DNA from: Micromonospora musae
GTDB lineage: Bacteria; Actinomycetota; Actinomycetes; Mycobacteriales; Micromonosporaceae
Assembly (NCBI RefSeq): GCF_003626635.1
Contig: NZ_RAZT01000013.1
Location: 1 to 64,000, forward strand
Direction of reading: 5' to 3'
Length of the DNA: 64,000 nt
This document shows positions 42,366 through 50,663 of the stretch, piece after piece. Below the pieces are notes generated by a model. It was given only the letters and a program-made list of their open reading frames with translations. It was not told the origin of the DNA and ran no database searches. Made by a program: the position numbers and the translations under genes. Position 1 is the stretch's first letter. Each line of letters starts with the position of its first letter.

Positions 42366-44318
42366 ATGCGACCGCCCCCGCCGATCCGTACCGCCGCGCT
42401 CCGCCGTACCGCGCCGCCGCGTCATGCCGCCCCGGCACACCCCCGTACCGCGCCACGGTCGTGCCGCAGGGCCGCCTGGTGCAGGCTGCCGATATCGCTC
42501 AGCGTCATGCTCCTCCTAGCCACGCCGCCGGCCGCGGTGGCCGCGCCCAGCGACGGCGACCGCCCATCGACGGACACCACCGTGGCAGGACGTTCGCCGC
42601 TGCCGGCCGCGAGCGGGTTCCGGTGGCCGGTCGACGGGCCGCCCCGGCCGGTACGCCCCTTCGACCCCCCGCCGCGGCCGTGGCTGCCCGGACATCGGGG
42701 CGTCGACCTGGCGGTCGCGGCGGGTTCGCCGGTGCGGGCCGCCGGGCCGGGCACCGTGCTCTTCGCCGGGATGGTGGCCGGGCGGCCGGTGGTCACCGTC
42801 GGGCACGCCGACGGGTTGCGGACGACCTACGAGCCGGTGCGGCCGTCGATCACCCCCGGCGACCCGGTCCCCGCCGGGGCGCCGCTCGGCGTCCTGGAGA
42901 CCGGCCATCCGGGCTGCCCGGCGGCGGCCTGCCTGCACTGGGGACTGCGCCGCGGCGCGGAGTACCTCGACCCGCTCGCGCTGCTCGGCCTCGGGCCGGT
43001 CCGGCTGCTTCCTCTCAACGGCTCGCCGATCGGGAGCGCCGAGCAGCCCGCCGGTGCGGCCCCCTCAGCGCTGGGCGAGCAGCGGCGGCAGCCGAACGGC
43101 GAGGCGCTCGTACTCGTCGGGCGAGTTGTAGACCTGCCCGCAGAGGCGCAGCCAGCCCTCGCCGTTCCAGGACATCACCGCCACCTCGGTGGCGAGCCGT
43201 TCGGCGATGCGTTGCTGCAACGTCCGCGCTGCCTCGATGGTCGTGGCGAGGTTCGGCGGCAGCGGGATGAGCCGCATGGCGACCTCGGGCCCGCCCGGGT
43301 CCGGCAGCAACTCCGGCGCTACCCCGAGCGCGTCCCCGACCACCCGCTGGCCGTACCGGGCCAGTCGGGCGTTGTGGGCGCGTACCCGGTCGACACCGAG
43401 GCTGCGCAGCGCGAACGCGCCCACCGGGGCGGCCAGCCACGAGGTGTAGTCCTGGGTCGCCTGCCACTCCAGTCGGGCGGGAAACCCGGCCTCCTGCTCC
43501 CAGGAGACCACCAGCGGCTCGATCCGTTCCCGCCACGACGGCGCCACGACCAGCACCGCGGTGCCGCGCGGGGCGTACGCCCACTTGTGCAGGTTGCCCA
43601 CCCAGAAGTCGGCGCCGACGCTCGCCACGGTCGTGGGCAGCATCCCGGGCACGTGCGCCGCGTCGACCAGGACCGGCACTCCCTGCTCGTGCGCCACCGC
43701 GACGATGGCGGCGGCCGGGAAGAGCCGGGCCGTCGCCGAGGTGAGCTGGTCGACGACGAGCAGGCGAGTCCGGCCCGGGCGCAGGGCGTCCCGCACGGAC
43801 TGGACGACCTCCTCGTTCGTCGCGTCCAGCGGCACCGGCATCACCCGGCTCACCGCCCCGGTGCGGCGGCACTCCCGGTCGATGGAGAGCGTGACGGCGC
43901 CGTACCCGTGGTCCGTGCTCAGGATCTCGTCATCGGGACGCAGCCCGAGCGACTGGAGCACCACGGCGACGCCGGTTGTCGCGTTGCCGACCAGCGCGGT
44001 GCCGTCGGGGTCCGCGCCGAGGAAGGTGGCCAGGTGCCGGCGAGCGTGCGCCACCCGATCGTTGAGTCCCTGGGTGAAGAAACGCAGCGGGTTGGCCTCC
44101 ATCTCGTCGCGCAGCCGCTGCTGGGCACGCTGCACGACGATCGGCACCGCACCGAACGAGCCGTGGTTGAGGTGACTGACCGCCGGATCCAGGGAGAAGA
44201 GCAGACGGGCGCCCGGAATCGGCTCCGGTGGCTGCGGGACGCTCACCCGGTGATCGTAACGGCGGGTCGATCATCGACGGCGGGGATCGGTCAGGCGCGG
44301 GGATGGGCCTGCCGGTAG
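42366..44318 (+). CDS. M23-family peptidoglycan metallopeptidase, run-on reading frame
   Basis: Residues 1-60 are a signal peptide preceded by an Arg/Pro-rich stretch (ISLSVMLLLATPPAAVAA). Residues about 75-215 are a LytM/M23 domain: FRWPVDGPP, PGHRGVDLAVAAGSPVRAAG (HxxxD zinc site), VVTVGHADGLRTTYEPV and CLHWGLRRGAEYLDP (HxxWG-type). It should cleave cell-wall cross-bridges; M23 genes upstream of rpsB are usual in this phylum. The expected stop near 43,030-43,070 is missing, and the frame stays open to 44318, antisense through the whole aminotransferase gene. The true 3' end is therefore doubtful: lost stop codon, frameshift, or sequencing error. Confidence 0.7.
   Translation: MRPPPPIRTAALRRTAPPRHAAPAHPRTAPRSCRRAAWCRLPISLSVMLLLATPPAAVAAPSDGDRPSTDTTVAGRSPLPAASGFRWPVDGPPRPVRPFDPPPRPWLPGHRGVDLAVAAGSPVRAAGPGTVLFAGMVAGRPVVTVGHADGLRTTYEPVRPSITPGDPVPAGAPLGVLETGHPGCPAAACLHWGLRRGAEYLDPLALLGLGPVRLLPLNGSPIGSAEQPAGAAPSALGEQRRQPNGEALVLVGRVVDLPAEAQPALAVPGHHRHLGGEPFGDALLQRPRCLDGRGEVRRQRDEPHGDLGPARVRQQLRRYPERVPDHPLAVPGQSGVVGAYPVDTEAAQRERAHRGGQPRGVVLGRLPLQSGGKPGLLLPGDHQRLDPFPPRRRHDQHRGAARGVRPLVQVAHPEVGADARHGRGQHPGHVRRVDQDRHSLLVRHRDDGGGREEPGRRRGELVDDEQASPARAQGVPHGLDDLLVRRVQRHRHHPAHRPGAAALPVDGERDGAVPVVRAQDLVIGTQPERLEHHGDAGCRVADQRGAVGVRAEEGGQVPASVRHPIVESLGEETQRVGLHLVAQPLLGTLHDDRHRTERAVVEVTDRRIQGEEQTGARNRLRWLRDAHPVIVTAGRSSTAGIGQARGWACR
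43065..44246 (-). CDS. Class V aminotransferase (isopenicillin-N-epimerase-like)
   Basis: 393 aa PLP enzyme. FSLDPAVSHLNHGSFGAVP opens the fold; GNATTGVAVVLQS lines the phosphate site; Asp195 (PVLVDAAHVPG) pairs with the pyridine nitrogen and Lys221 (WVGNLHKWAYAPRGTAVLVV) is the Schiff-base lysine. Relatives include isopenicillin N epimerase and cysteine desulfurase-like enzymes; there is no beta-lactam cluster here, so the substrate is unknown. It lies 44 nt downstream of xerC and may be co-transcribed. The M23 frame runs antisense through it. Confidence 0.9.
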   Translation of the reverse strand: MSVPQPPEPIPGARLLFSLDPAVSHLNHGSFGAVPIVVQRAQQRLRDEMEANPLRFFTQGLNDRVAHARRHLATFLGADPDGTALVGNATTGVAVVLQSLGLRPDDEILSTDHGYGAVTLSIDRECRRTGAVSRVMPVPLDATNEEVVQSVRDALRPGRTRLLVVDQLTSATARLFPAAAIVAVAHEQGVPVLVDAAHVPGMLPTTVASVGADFWVGNLHKWAYAPRGTAVLVVAPSWRERIEPLVVSWEQEAGFPARLEWQATQDYTSWLAAPVGAFALRSLGVDRVRAHNARLARYGQRVVGDALGVAPELLPDPGGPEVAMRLIPLPPNLATTIEAARTLQQRIAERLATEVAVMSWNGEGWLRLCGQVYNSPDEYERLAVRLPPLLAQR

Positions 44319-45496
44319 GCGGAGCGCAGCCGCTCCACCGAGACGTGCGTGTAGATCTGGGTGCTGGCCAGCGAGGAGTGCCCGAGCAGCTCCTGCACCG
44401 CGCGCAGGTCCGCGCCGCCTTCGAGCAGATGGGTGGCGGCCGAGTGGCGCAGCCCGTGCGGGCTGGTCCGGGGGAGCCCCGCCGCCTCCGCGTAGCCACC
44501 GACGATCCGTCGGGCGGTCGTCGGGTTGAGCCGGCCACCGCGCGCGCCGAGCAGGAGCGCGTCCGCCGAGTGCCGCGCCGCCAACGTCGGGCGACCGTGC
44601 CGCAGCCAGTCGTCGAGCGCACGCTGGGCTGGCGCCCCGTACGGCACGACGCGCTCCCGGCCGCCCTTGCCCAGCACCCGGATCACCCGGCGCGTGTGGT
44701 CGACGTCGGCGAGGTTCAGCCCGCACGCCTCACTGACCCGTACGCCCGTGGCGTAGAGCAACTCCAGCAGCGCCCGGTCCCGCAACAGCACCGCCTCGTC
44801 GACGCCGTCTACTGGCCCTCCACCCGTGCGGCCATCGGCGGAGCCGAGGTCGGTGTCACCGGCGCCGGCCGGGTCGGTGGCGTCGGCCGTTGCGCCGTCG
44901 GCGTCGCGTCCGGTGCGCGAACCCGTCGCCGCGGAGCCGTCGGTTGCCGCCACCCCGCCGGCGGATGGTCGGCGACCCTGCGGCGCCGCGTCGTCGACGA
45001 GCCGACCGGGGGCTTCGACCAGCGCGGCCGCCTGGTCGGCGCGGAGCACCCCGGGCAGCTCCCGATGCGCGCGCGGGCTGGCCAGCGGCGCACCCACATC
45101 GGACGGCGAGCGGCCGGACCGGTGCGCCCACGCACTGAACACCCGGGCCGAAGCCGCCCGCCGCGCCAGCGAGCTGCGGGCGGCCCCCGTCGTCCGAAGC
45201 CGCGCCAACCAGCTGCGCAGCACCGCAAGGTCCACGGCCGCGACGTCAGCGCAGCCCATCCGGGCGGCGTGGTCGAGGAGCGAGACCACGTCGGTGACGT
45301 ACGCCCGCACCGTGTGCGCGGAGCGGTTACGAACCCCGGCCAGGTGGTCGGCGAAGTCGTCCACGGCGTCCCGCAGCGGCGGCGGCAGCGCCGCGTGGAG
45401 GGCGCGGGTGCCGCGTGCCGCCCCGCTCACCGCCCCCGCGCCATCGAAGTGCCCGGAGCGCGACCGTTCGGCGTGCGCCCGATCGTCGGCTGGCAT
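44291..45496 (-). CDS. xerC: Tyrosine recombinase XerC with an unusual linker insertion
   Basis: 401 aa, against about 300 for the family. N-terminal SAM-like domain at residues 40-155. Residues about 172-232 are a low-complexity Gly/Ala/Asp/Thr insertion before the catalytic domain. Catalytic residues are Arg253 (GVRVSEACGL), Lys277 (VLGKGGRERVV), His347 and Arg350 (HGLRHSAATHLL), His373 (LLGHSSLASTQ) and Tyr382 (IYTHV). It resolves chromosome dimers at dif with XerD. It follows dprA in the usual comM-dprA-xerC order, 9 nt after the dprA stop. Confidence 0.93.
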   Translation of the reverse strand: MPADDRAHAERSRSGHFDGAGAVSGAARGTRALHAALPPPLRDAVDDFADHLAGVRNRSAHTVRAYVTDVVSLLDHAARMGCADVAAVDLAVLRSWLARLRTTGAARSSLARRAASARVFSAWAHRSGRSPSDVGAPLASPRAHRELPGVLRADQAAALVEAPGRLVDDAAPQGRRPSAGGVAATDGSAATGSRTGRDADGATADATDPAGAGDTDLGSADGRTGGGPVDGVDEAVLLRDRALLELLYATGVRVSEACGLNLADVDHTRRVIRVLGKGGRERVVPYGAPAQRALDDWLRHGRPTLAARHSADALLLGARGGRLNPTTARRIVGGYAEAAGLPRTSPHGLRHSAATHLLEGGADLRAVQELLGHSSLASTQIYTHVSVERLRSAYRQAHPRA

Positions 45497-45505
45497 GCGC
45501 AGAGC

Positions 45506-46705
45506 CTACGGGCCCGCCGCCCGGACAGCTGTCGACCGGGGCGGAGGAGCCAGGGCGTAACCCTCCTCGCGGCGCACCACCAGGGCCAGCTCCTCGAGCA
45601 GGGACAGCTTCCGCAGCGTGGTCCGCAGGTCCAGGCCGGCCCGCGCCGCGAGCCGCTCCACCCCGGCCGTGCCGCGGCGCGGCATCGCCTCCAGCACCGA
45701 CCCGGCCTCGTCGTCGAGCGGGTCGGTCGGCCGGTCCGGGCCACGCGCCGGCGGCGCCAGGTCCACCCCGATCCGACCCACCTCCTCCAGCACGTGCGCC
45801 ACGCCGGTGACCAGGCGGGTCTTCGGATGTTCGCGCATCAGCTCGTGGACCCCCACGGACATCGCCGACGTGACCGGCCCCGGCACCGCCATCGTCGGAC
45901 GCTCCATGGCGAGGGCCCGGTGCGCGGTCTGGGTGGCACCGCTGCGCGCCGCCGCCTCCACGACCACAGTTCCGAGCGTCCCGGCGGAGATGACCCGATT
46001 GCGGATGAGGAACCGGGACCGCAGCGGATCCGCCCCGGGTTCCCACTCACTCACCAGCAGCCCACTCTCCGCGATCCGCTCGAAGAGGGCGGCGTTGCCC
46101 ATCGGATACGGCCGGTCCACCCCGCAGGCGAGCACCGCGACGGTGAGCCCACCCGCGGTGAGCGCGCCCCGGTGCGCGGCGGCGTCGATGCCGTACGCGC
46201 CACCCGAGACGACCGTCCAGTCCCGGTCCGCCAGACCGTAGCCGAGCTCGGTGGCGACGTGCGTGCCGTAGCCGCTGGCGGCCCGCGCACCCACCACGGC
46301 CACCGAGCGCTCCAGCGCCTCGGCCAACGGCCACGCACCACGCACCCAGAAACAGAGCGGCGGCGCGGTCTCGGTGTCCACCCGGCGATACGCCTCGGGC
46401 AGCTGGAGGCCGTGCAGGTCGGCAACGCGCGCCGGCCACTCCTCGTCCTCCGGCGTGACGATGCGCGCGCCGAGCCGCGCCGTGCGCTCCACCGCCTCGG
46501 CCGCCAAAGCCCGCGGATCGCCGCCGGCCATCCGCGCGGCCACCGTGGCCCGGAGCTTCCGGTCCGGCGCGCCACCGTCGAGGAGCAGCTCCAGCGCGGC
46601 CACCGGCCCAAGCTCGTCCACCAGCTGGTGCACCGACCGGGTGCCCGGCTCGGTCAGCCAGGCCAGCGCGATCCGGGCCAGCGTCCGTTCCTCTCGCCCG
46701 CTCAT
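45506..46705 (-). CDS. dprA: DNA-processing protein DprA
   Basis: 399 aa. The Rossmann-like DprA core shows VAVVGARAASGYGTHVATEL, VVSGGAYGIDAAAHRGAL, FLIRNRVISAGTLGTVVVEA and a C-terminal winged-helix domain (RRGTAGVERLAARAGLDLRT). It loads RecA on incoming single-stranded DNA in transformation. The ATG overlaps the stop of a mini-ORF (ATGA), the last of three repeated mini-ORFs that separate it from comM. GGAGCGCCGGC forms its ribosome binding site. Confidence 0.93.
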   Translation of the reverse strand: MSGREERTLARIALAWLTEPGTRSVHQLVDELGPVAALELLLDGGAPDRKLRATVAARMAGGDPRALAAEAVERTARLGARIVTPEDEEWPARVADLHGLQLPEAYRRVDTETAPPLCFWVRGAWPLAEALERSVAVVGARAASGYGTHVATELGYGLADRDWTVVSGGAYGIDAAAHRGALTAGGLTVAVLACGVDRPYPMGNAALFERIAESGLLVSEWEPGADPLRSRFLIRNRVISAGTLGTVVVEAAARSGATQTAHRALAMERPTMAVPGPVTSAMSVGVHELMREHPKTRLVTGVAHVLEEVGRIGVDLAPPARGPDRPTDPLDDEAGSVLEAMPRRGTAGVERLAARAGLDLRTTLRKLSLLEELALVVRREEGYALAPPPRSTAVRAAGP

Positions 46706-46764
46706 GCCGGCGCTCCACCGGCCCGCGGCACGTCCGCACGGGGTCTGATGATCCGCTTGCTCAT
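46702..46764 (-). CDS. Mini-ORF 3 of a repeated chain (20 aa)
   Basis: MSKRIIRPRADVPRAGGAPA. The stop TGA overlaps the dprA ATG and its own ATG overlaps the stop of mini-ORF 2. The start is preceded by GGAGCGCCGAC. Closely related in sequence to mini-ORFs 1 and 2. It may be a translated coupling peptide or only repeat DNA. Confidence 0.35.
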   Translation of the reverse strand: MSKRIIRPRADVPRAGGAPA

Positions 46765-46859
46765 GTCGGCGCTCCGCTGCGCTGCGTCGTGTCCGACGGG
46801 TTCGAGGGCGTGCCGGCCTGCGGCACGTCCGTGCCGGGTCCGAAGATCCGCTCGCTCAT
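46761..46859 (-). CDS. Mini-ORF 2 of a repeated chain (32 aa)
   Basis: Begins MSERIFGPGTDVPQAGTP and ends SGAPT. ATG overlaps the stop of mini-ORF 1; TGA overlaps the start of mini-ORF 3. It contains the same MSxRIxxP...ADVP..AG pattern as its neighbours with a longer Ser/Thr/Pro middle. Confidence 0.35.
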   Translation of the reverse strand: MSERIFGPGTDVPQAGTPSNPSDTTQRSGAPT

Positions 46860-46921
46860 GTCGGCGCTCCGCGGCGCTGCGTGCCGGCACGAGCACCGGG
46901 TCGGATGGATCGTTCGCTCAT
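46856..46921 (-). CDS. Mini-ORF 1 of a repeated chain (21 aa)
   Basis: MSERSIRPGARAGTQRRGAP plus Thr. The ATG overlaps the comM stop (ATGA) with GGGAG upstream; the TGA overlaps the ATG of mini-ORF 2. The most diverged copy of the three. Confidence 0.35.
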   Translation of the reverse strand: MSERSIRPGARAGTQRRGAPT

Positions 46922-48438
46922 GTCGCGTCTCCCGTTCGCAATTGAATCGCCTCCAGCACGTCGTCGCGGGCCGGTCGGGACCGGCCGTCCAGGTCCGCGA
47001 TGGTCCAGGCCAGCCGGAGGACCCGGTCGAAGCCCCGCGCCGAGAGCGAGCCGGAGTCGAGTCGGGCACGCAACTCGGCCGTGTCGGGCGCGGGCAGCCG
47101 CCACGGCGGCCGGCGCAGGTGCGGCCCGGGAACCTGGGCGTTGAGCTGATGGCCGAGGCCCGCCCAGCGCTCCGCTCCCGCCGCTCTGGCCGCCGCCACC
47201 CGGCCCGCCACCACCGCCGACGACTCCCGGTCACCCGCGCCCGCCAGCAGCTCGGCGGCCCGTACCGCCGGCAGCCGGACCTGCACGTCGATCCGGTCCA
47301 GCAGTGGCCCGGAGAGCCGGCCGAGGTAGCGCCGCCGGGCGAGCGGGCTGCACTCGCAGTACGCGTCGCCGGCGGGCTTCGCGCACGGGCACGGGTTCGC
47401 CGCCAGCACCAGCTGCGTGAGCGCCGGGTACTCGGTGCCGCCCCGGGTACGGGCGAGCTGGACCCGGCCGTGCTCGAGCGGCTGACGCAGCGCCTCCAGG
47501 GCCCCCTTGCCGAATTCGGGCGCCTCGTCGAGGAAGAGCACCCCGCGATGGGCCAGCGACACCGCGCCCGGACGGGCGAGACCGGAGCCCCCGCCGACCA
47601 GCGACGGCACGGTCGCGGTGTGATGCGGCGCCTGGAACGGTGGCCGGCGCAGCAGCCGACCCCCCGGTGGGAGCAGCCCGGCGATGGAGTGCAGCGCGGT
47701 GACCTCCAACGCGGCCTCGTCGTCGAGCTCCGGCAGGATCGACGGGAGGCGCTCGGCGAGCATGGTCTTGCCGGCGCCGGGGGGCCCGAGCAGCGCCAGG
47801 TGATGTCCGCCGGCCGCGGCGACCTCGAGAGCGCGTCGCCCGAGCTCCTGCCCGGCCACGTCGGCCAGGTCGGGCCCGTCGCCGATCGGCGGCGACTCCC
47901 CGACGGGTGGCTCGATCAACGGCGCGCCGTCGCGTACGAAGGTGACCAGCCGGTGCAGCGTGTCGACGGCACGTACCCGCACGCCGGGGATGACGGCCGC
48001 CTCGGCCGCGTTCCCCGCCGGGACGATCACCCGCTCGATCCCGGCCCGGGCCGCGGCGGCGACCATCGGCAGCACTCCGCGCACCGGGCGGACGGTGCCG
48101 TCCAGCCCCAGTTCACCGAGGACCACCACCCGATCGAGGGGCAGCAGCGGGAGCTCACCCGAGCCGCCGAGCAGCGCCGCCGCGATCGCCAGGTCGAACG
48201 CCGAGCCGAACTTCGGCAGGGTGGCCGGCAGGAGGTTCAGGGTGATGCGGCGGTTCGGCCAGCGCTGACCGGAGTTGACCACGGCCGCCCGTACCCGGTC
48301 CCGGGCCTCGTGCAGTGCGGTGTCCGGCAGCCCGGAGATCACCACTGCGGGCAGTCCCGCGGCGAGGTCGGCCTCCACCTCCACGAGGTGACCGGCGACC
48401 CCGACCAACCCGACGCAGAGCACCTTCGCGTAGCTCAT
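46918..48438 (-). CDS. comM: ComM/YifB-family Mg-chelatase-like AAA+ ATPase
   Basis: 506 aa. N-terminal ChlI-type domain (VLCVGLVGVAGHLVEVEADL; VVISGLPDTALHEARDRVRA), Walker A LLGPPGAGKTMLAERL, Walker B RGVLFLDEAPEF, and a C-terminal Cys-containing domain (ANPCPCAKPAGDAYCECSPL). In transformable bacteria ComM is a branch-migration helicase that extends donor-DNA heteroduplexes. It starts 33 nt after yraN and ends on the first mini-ORF. Order yraN-comM-dprA-xerC is typical. Confidence 0.95.
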   Translation of the reverse strand: MSYAKVLCVGLVGVAGHLVEVEADLAAGLPAVVISGLPDTALHEARDRVRAAVVNSGQRWPNRRITLNLLPATLPKFGSAFDLAIAAALLGGSGELPLLPLDRVVVLGELGLDGTVRPVRGVLPMVAAAARAGIERVIVPAGNAAEAAVIPGVRVRAVDTLHRLVTFVRDGAPLIEPPVGESPPIGDGPDLADVAGQELGRRALEVAAAGGHHLALLGPPGAGKTMLAERLPSILPELDDEAALEVTALHSIAGLLPPGGRLLRRPPFQAPHHTATVPSLVGGGSGLARPGAVSLAHRGVLFLDEAPEFGKGALEALRQPLEHGRVQLARTRGGTEYPALTQLVLAANPCPCAKPAGDAYCECSPLARRRYLGRLSGPLLDRIDVQVRLPAVRAAELLAGAGDRESSAVVAGRVAAARAAGAERWAGLGHQLNAQVPGPHLRRPPWRLPAPDTAELRARLDSGSLSARGFDRVLRLAWTIADLDGRSRPARDDVLEAIQLRTGDAT

Positions 48439-48471
48439 CGGGCACCCGCGCCCACGGTGCGAGCGCCCATC

Positions 48472-48831
48472 TCAGAACGCCCCCTTCAGGTGCTCGACCC
48501 GGGCCGGGCCGGCGTCGGGAAGTCGCACCGAGAGCACGTCGAAGCGGATCTCGTCGGCCGTCGTACCGGTCTGCGCCAGCCAGCGGGCGGCGAGGCCGCG
48601 CAGCCGCCGGGCCTTGGCCGGTACGACCGCCTCCGCCGGGCTGCCGAACTCGCCGCCCCGCCGGGTCTTCACCTCGCAGAAGGCGAGCACCGGCCCGTCC
48701 CAGGCGATGATGTCGATCTCGCCGCTCGGGCAGCGCCAGTTTCGGGTCACCGGGCGTAGCCCCGCTGCGATCAGGTGCCGGAGGGCGCACCGCTCGCCGT
48801 ACGCGCCGACCGCCTGGTTCCGCGTCGTCAT
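48472..48831 (-). CDS. YraN/UPF0102 family protein
   Basis: 119 aa Holliday-junction-resolvase-like nuclease fold: MTTRNQAVGAYGERCALRHL, SGEIDIIAWDGPVLAFCEVK with the D...ExK catalytic pattern, and RFDVLSVRLP. Its biochemical role is unproven. The ATG at 48831 matches the family N-terminus; a start at 48924 would add 31 non-conserved residues. No strong Shine-Dalgarno is visible. Confidence 0.9.
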   Translation of the reverse strand: MTTRNQAVGAYGERCALRHLIAAGLRPVTRNWRCPSGEIDIIAWDGPVLAFCEVKTRRGGEFGSPAEAVVPAKARRLRGLAARWLAQTGTTADEIRFDVLSVRLPDAGPARVEHLKGAF

Positions 48832-49072
48832 GGCCGCGACGATGCCGCTCCGGGGACGTGCTCGGCGATCCCGGGCGAGCCCGCCTGTGGACGACGGCCG
48901 CGCTGTGCACAACCGGATGATCATGCTGGTCTCGTGCTACAGGGGACCGTCGCTCACGCCGGTACGTGCAGGGTGGGACGCCGTGCGCCGGGCGGGACGC
49001 CGCCGGATGCGAACCAGGTGTGCGCGGTCGCCGCGCGCCGGGGTGGGCTGACGGCCGCCGAGACACTTCGCA

Positions 49073-49078
49073 TACGGT
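49073..49078 (+). promoter_or_regulatory. TACGGT box, candidate leaderless -10
   Basis: TACGGT ends 7 nt before the GTG at 49086, with no Shine-Dalgarno between them. No -35 is evident. Confidence 0.35.
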
Positions 49079-49085
49079 GCGGCAC

Positions 49086-50381
49086 GTGGACGGACGACGG
49101 AGCTTCCCCGACGATCAGGAATTGCGCTGGTACGCCGACGAGCGCGGCCGTGACTACGAGCCGGACTGGCCCGGCGTTGCGGAGCGCCAGCGGGACGAGG
49201 AGTCCCGCGTGCCGGAGCAGCGCGGCGCCACCGAGGAGCCCCGGTACGGCGACGGCACCCCGTACCGCGAGCCGGTCCGCTTCGGCGCGGACGCCGAGCC
49301 CGCCCGGTTCGCTCCGGCCGACCTGCCGGGGCGGGCGCCGGGGGGCGAGTCCGGCCGGTTCGCGGCGGGGGAGTCGGACGCCGGACGGTTCGGCGCGAAC
49401 GATCCGGACTCACTGCGTTTCCCCGCGGTGAACTCCGACGGTGGGCGGCCCGAGCCGGCGACCGGCCAGCTCGGGACGACGGACTCGCGCCACGGTGCGC
49501 CGGAGCGGGAGTCCCGGCGGCATGCCGCCGTCGAGCCGGAGCGGTTCAGCGCCGCCGCCGAGCCCGAGCGGTTCAGCGCCGCCGGCGAGGCGGTGCGGTT
49601 GCCGGTGGGCTCGCGCGGGGAGGTCGAGCCGGGGCGTTCCGGCGCGGGTTCGCGCGCGGAGGACCAGTCGGCACGGTTTCCGGTCAACGCGCGTCTCGAC
49701 GAGCCGGGCCGGTTCGAGGCGGCGCAGCTCGGGGTGGCCGGCGACGAGCGAGCCAAGTCGTCCGGTTACCGGGCGGAGCAGGCCTCGGGCACTGATTCGG
49801 ACACGTCGGACTCGGGTGACCTGAGCGGGCGTCGTGCGCTCCGGGAGGTGGCGGGCTCGGACGCGGCGTGGGAGAGCGCGAGCGCCGCCCCGGCCGAGGC
49901 CGTCGAGTCCGTGCCGTCGTCCCCGCTGGCCGGCTACCCGATCGTCGACGCCGGCCGGGGGGAACCGTCGCCCGCGCTGGACGTGCCGACCGGCCCGATG
50001 CCGTCCGTCGGTCCGCGAGGCGAACTGCCCTACCTGGCGAGCGGCGTGCCGGACCCGGGCGCCCGGCCGACCGGCGACGGGGTCTATCGGACGCGTCGTC
50101 CGGTTCTCGCCGTCTTCTTCGCGCTGCTGGTCCTGGTCTTCGAGGCCCCGGCGTTGCGGTTGCTGGCGCACGGGGTGACGGGAGATCCGGTCTCCGCGGG
50201 GAACGTGGTGGCCGGAACGTTCCTGGTGGCCGGGCTGCCGATCTTCGCAATCGGGCTGTACGGGCTCCGTACCGGCGGATTGTCCCTGGCCGAGGGGAGC
50301 CGGGGTTGGCTGCGGCCACCGACGGCCTACCTGACGGTGGCCCTGGTGCTCTTCGTCGCGGCCGCGCTCGCGGCCGGCTGA
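49086..50381 (+). CDS. Low-complexity protein with C-terminal membrane domain
   Basis: 431 aa. Residues 1-335 are highly charged and repetitive, with recurrent Arg-Phe units (PARFAP, GRFAAGE, ERFSAAAEPERFSAAGEAVR) and no recognisable domain; they are probably disordered and cytoplasmic. Residues about 338-431 contain three membrane helices (VLAVFFALLVLVFEAPALRL; VAGTFLVAGLPIFAIGLYGL; YLTVALVLFVAAALAAG). Related proteins occur upstream of rpsB in Micromonosporaceae, to my memory. Function unknown. The GTG at 49086 begins MDGRRSFPDDQEL; the gene may be leaderless. Confidence 0.8.
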   Translation: MDGRRSFPDDQELRWYADERGRDYEPDWPGVAERQRDEESRVPEQRGATEEPRYGDGTPYREPVRFGADAEPARFAPADLPGRAPGGESGRFAAGESDAGRFGANDPDSLRFPAVNSDGGRPEPATGQLGTTDSRHGAPERESRRHAAVEPERFSAAAEPERFSAAGEAVRLPVGSRGEVEPGRSGAGSRAEDQSARFPVNARLDEPGRFEAAQLGVAGDERAKSSGYRAEQASGTDSDTSDSGDLSGRRALREVAGSDAAWESASAAPAEAVESVPSSPLAGYPIVDAGRGEPSPALDVPTGPMPSVGPRGELPYLASGVPDPGARPTGDGVYRTRRPVLAVFFALLVLVFEAPALRLLAHGVTGDPVSAGNVVAGTFLVAGLPIFAIGLYGLRTGGLSLAEGSRGWLRPPTAYLTVALVLFVAAALAAG

Positions 50382-50481
50382 CCGGTACCGCGCTCGCGGG
50401 GCTCCGGTGCGGCTCGCGCCGTGCCCCGGAACGCGGCGCTCCCTGCCGCGCACCCGCGGGCTGCGCAGCGGGCAAGGGGCG

Positions 50482-50487
50482 TACACT
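50482..50487 (+). promoter_or_regulatory. TACACT box, candidate -10 for rpsB
   Basis: TACACT would give a transcript starting near 50494 with a leader of about 170 nt before rpsB. The 282-nt gap (50382-50663) contains no gene. The -35 side is not recognisable. Confidence 0.4.
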
Positions 50488-50663
50488 GGTCGACTGGCGA
50501 CCGCCACGCGCGGTCGACCTCGCGTGCCCTCTCCACGGTTCGTCGTGGGGCGACGGCCTCCCTGGTCCCGATCTTGGTCGGGCCCATCATGGCCGGCGAT
50601 CGGGCGCCAGGACGCCCGGCCGCCGGCCGGGCGGGACAACCAGGGACAACAAGGAGTACCAAC

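Larger units (their letters stand above)
46702..46921 (-). repeat. Tandem repeat of translation-initiation modules between comM and dprA
   Basis: Read leftward, a module with GGAGCGCCGACATGAGC and a following GAGCGGATC-like stretch recurs at the starts at 46859 and 46764. Diverged forms occur at 46921 (preceded by GGGAGACGCGACATGAGC) and at the dprA start 46705. Units are 57-95 bp long. Every junction is an ATGA overlap, so a ribosome leaving comM could pass through three mini-ORFs into dprA without a gap. Confidence 0.8.
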
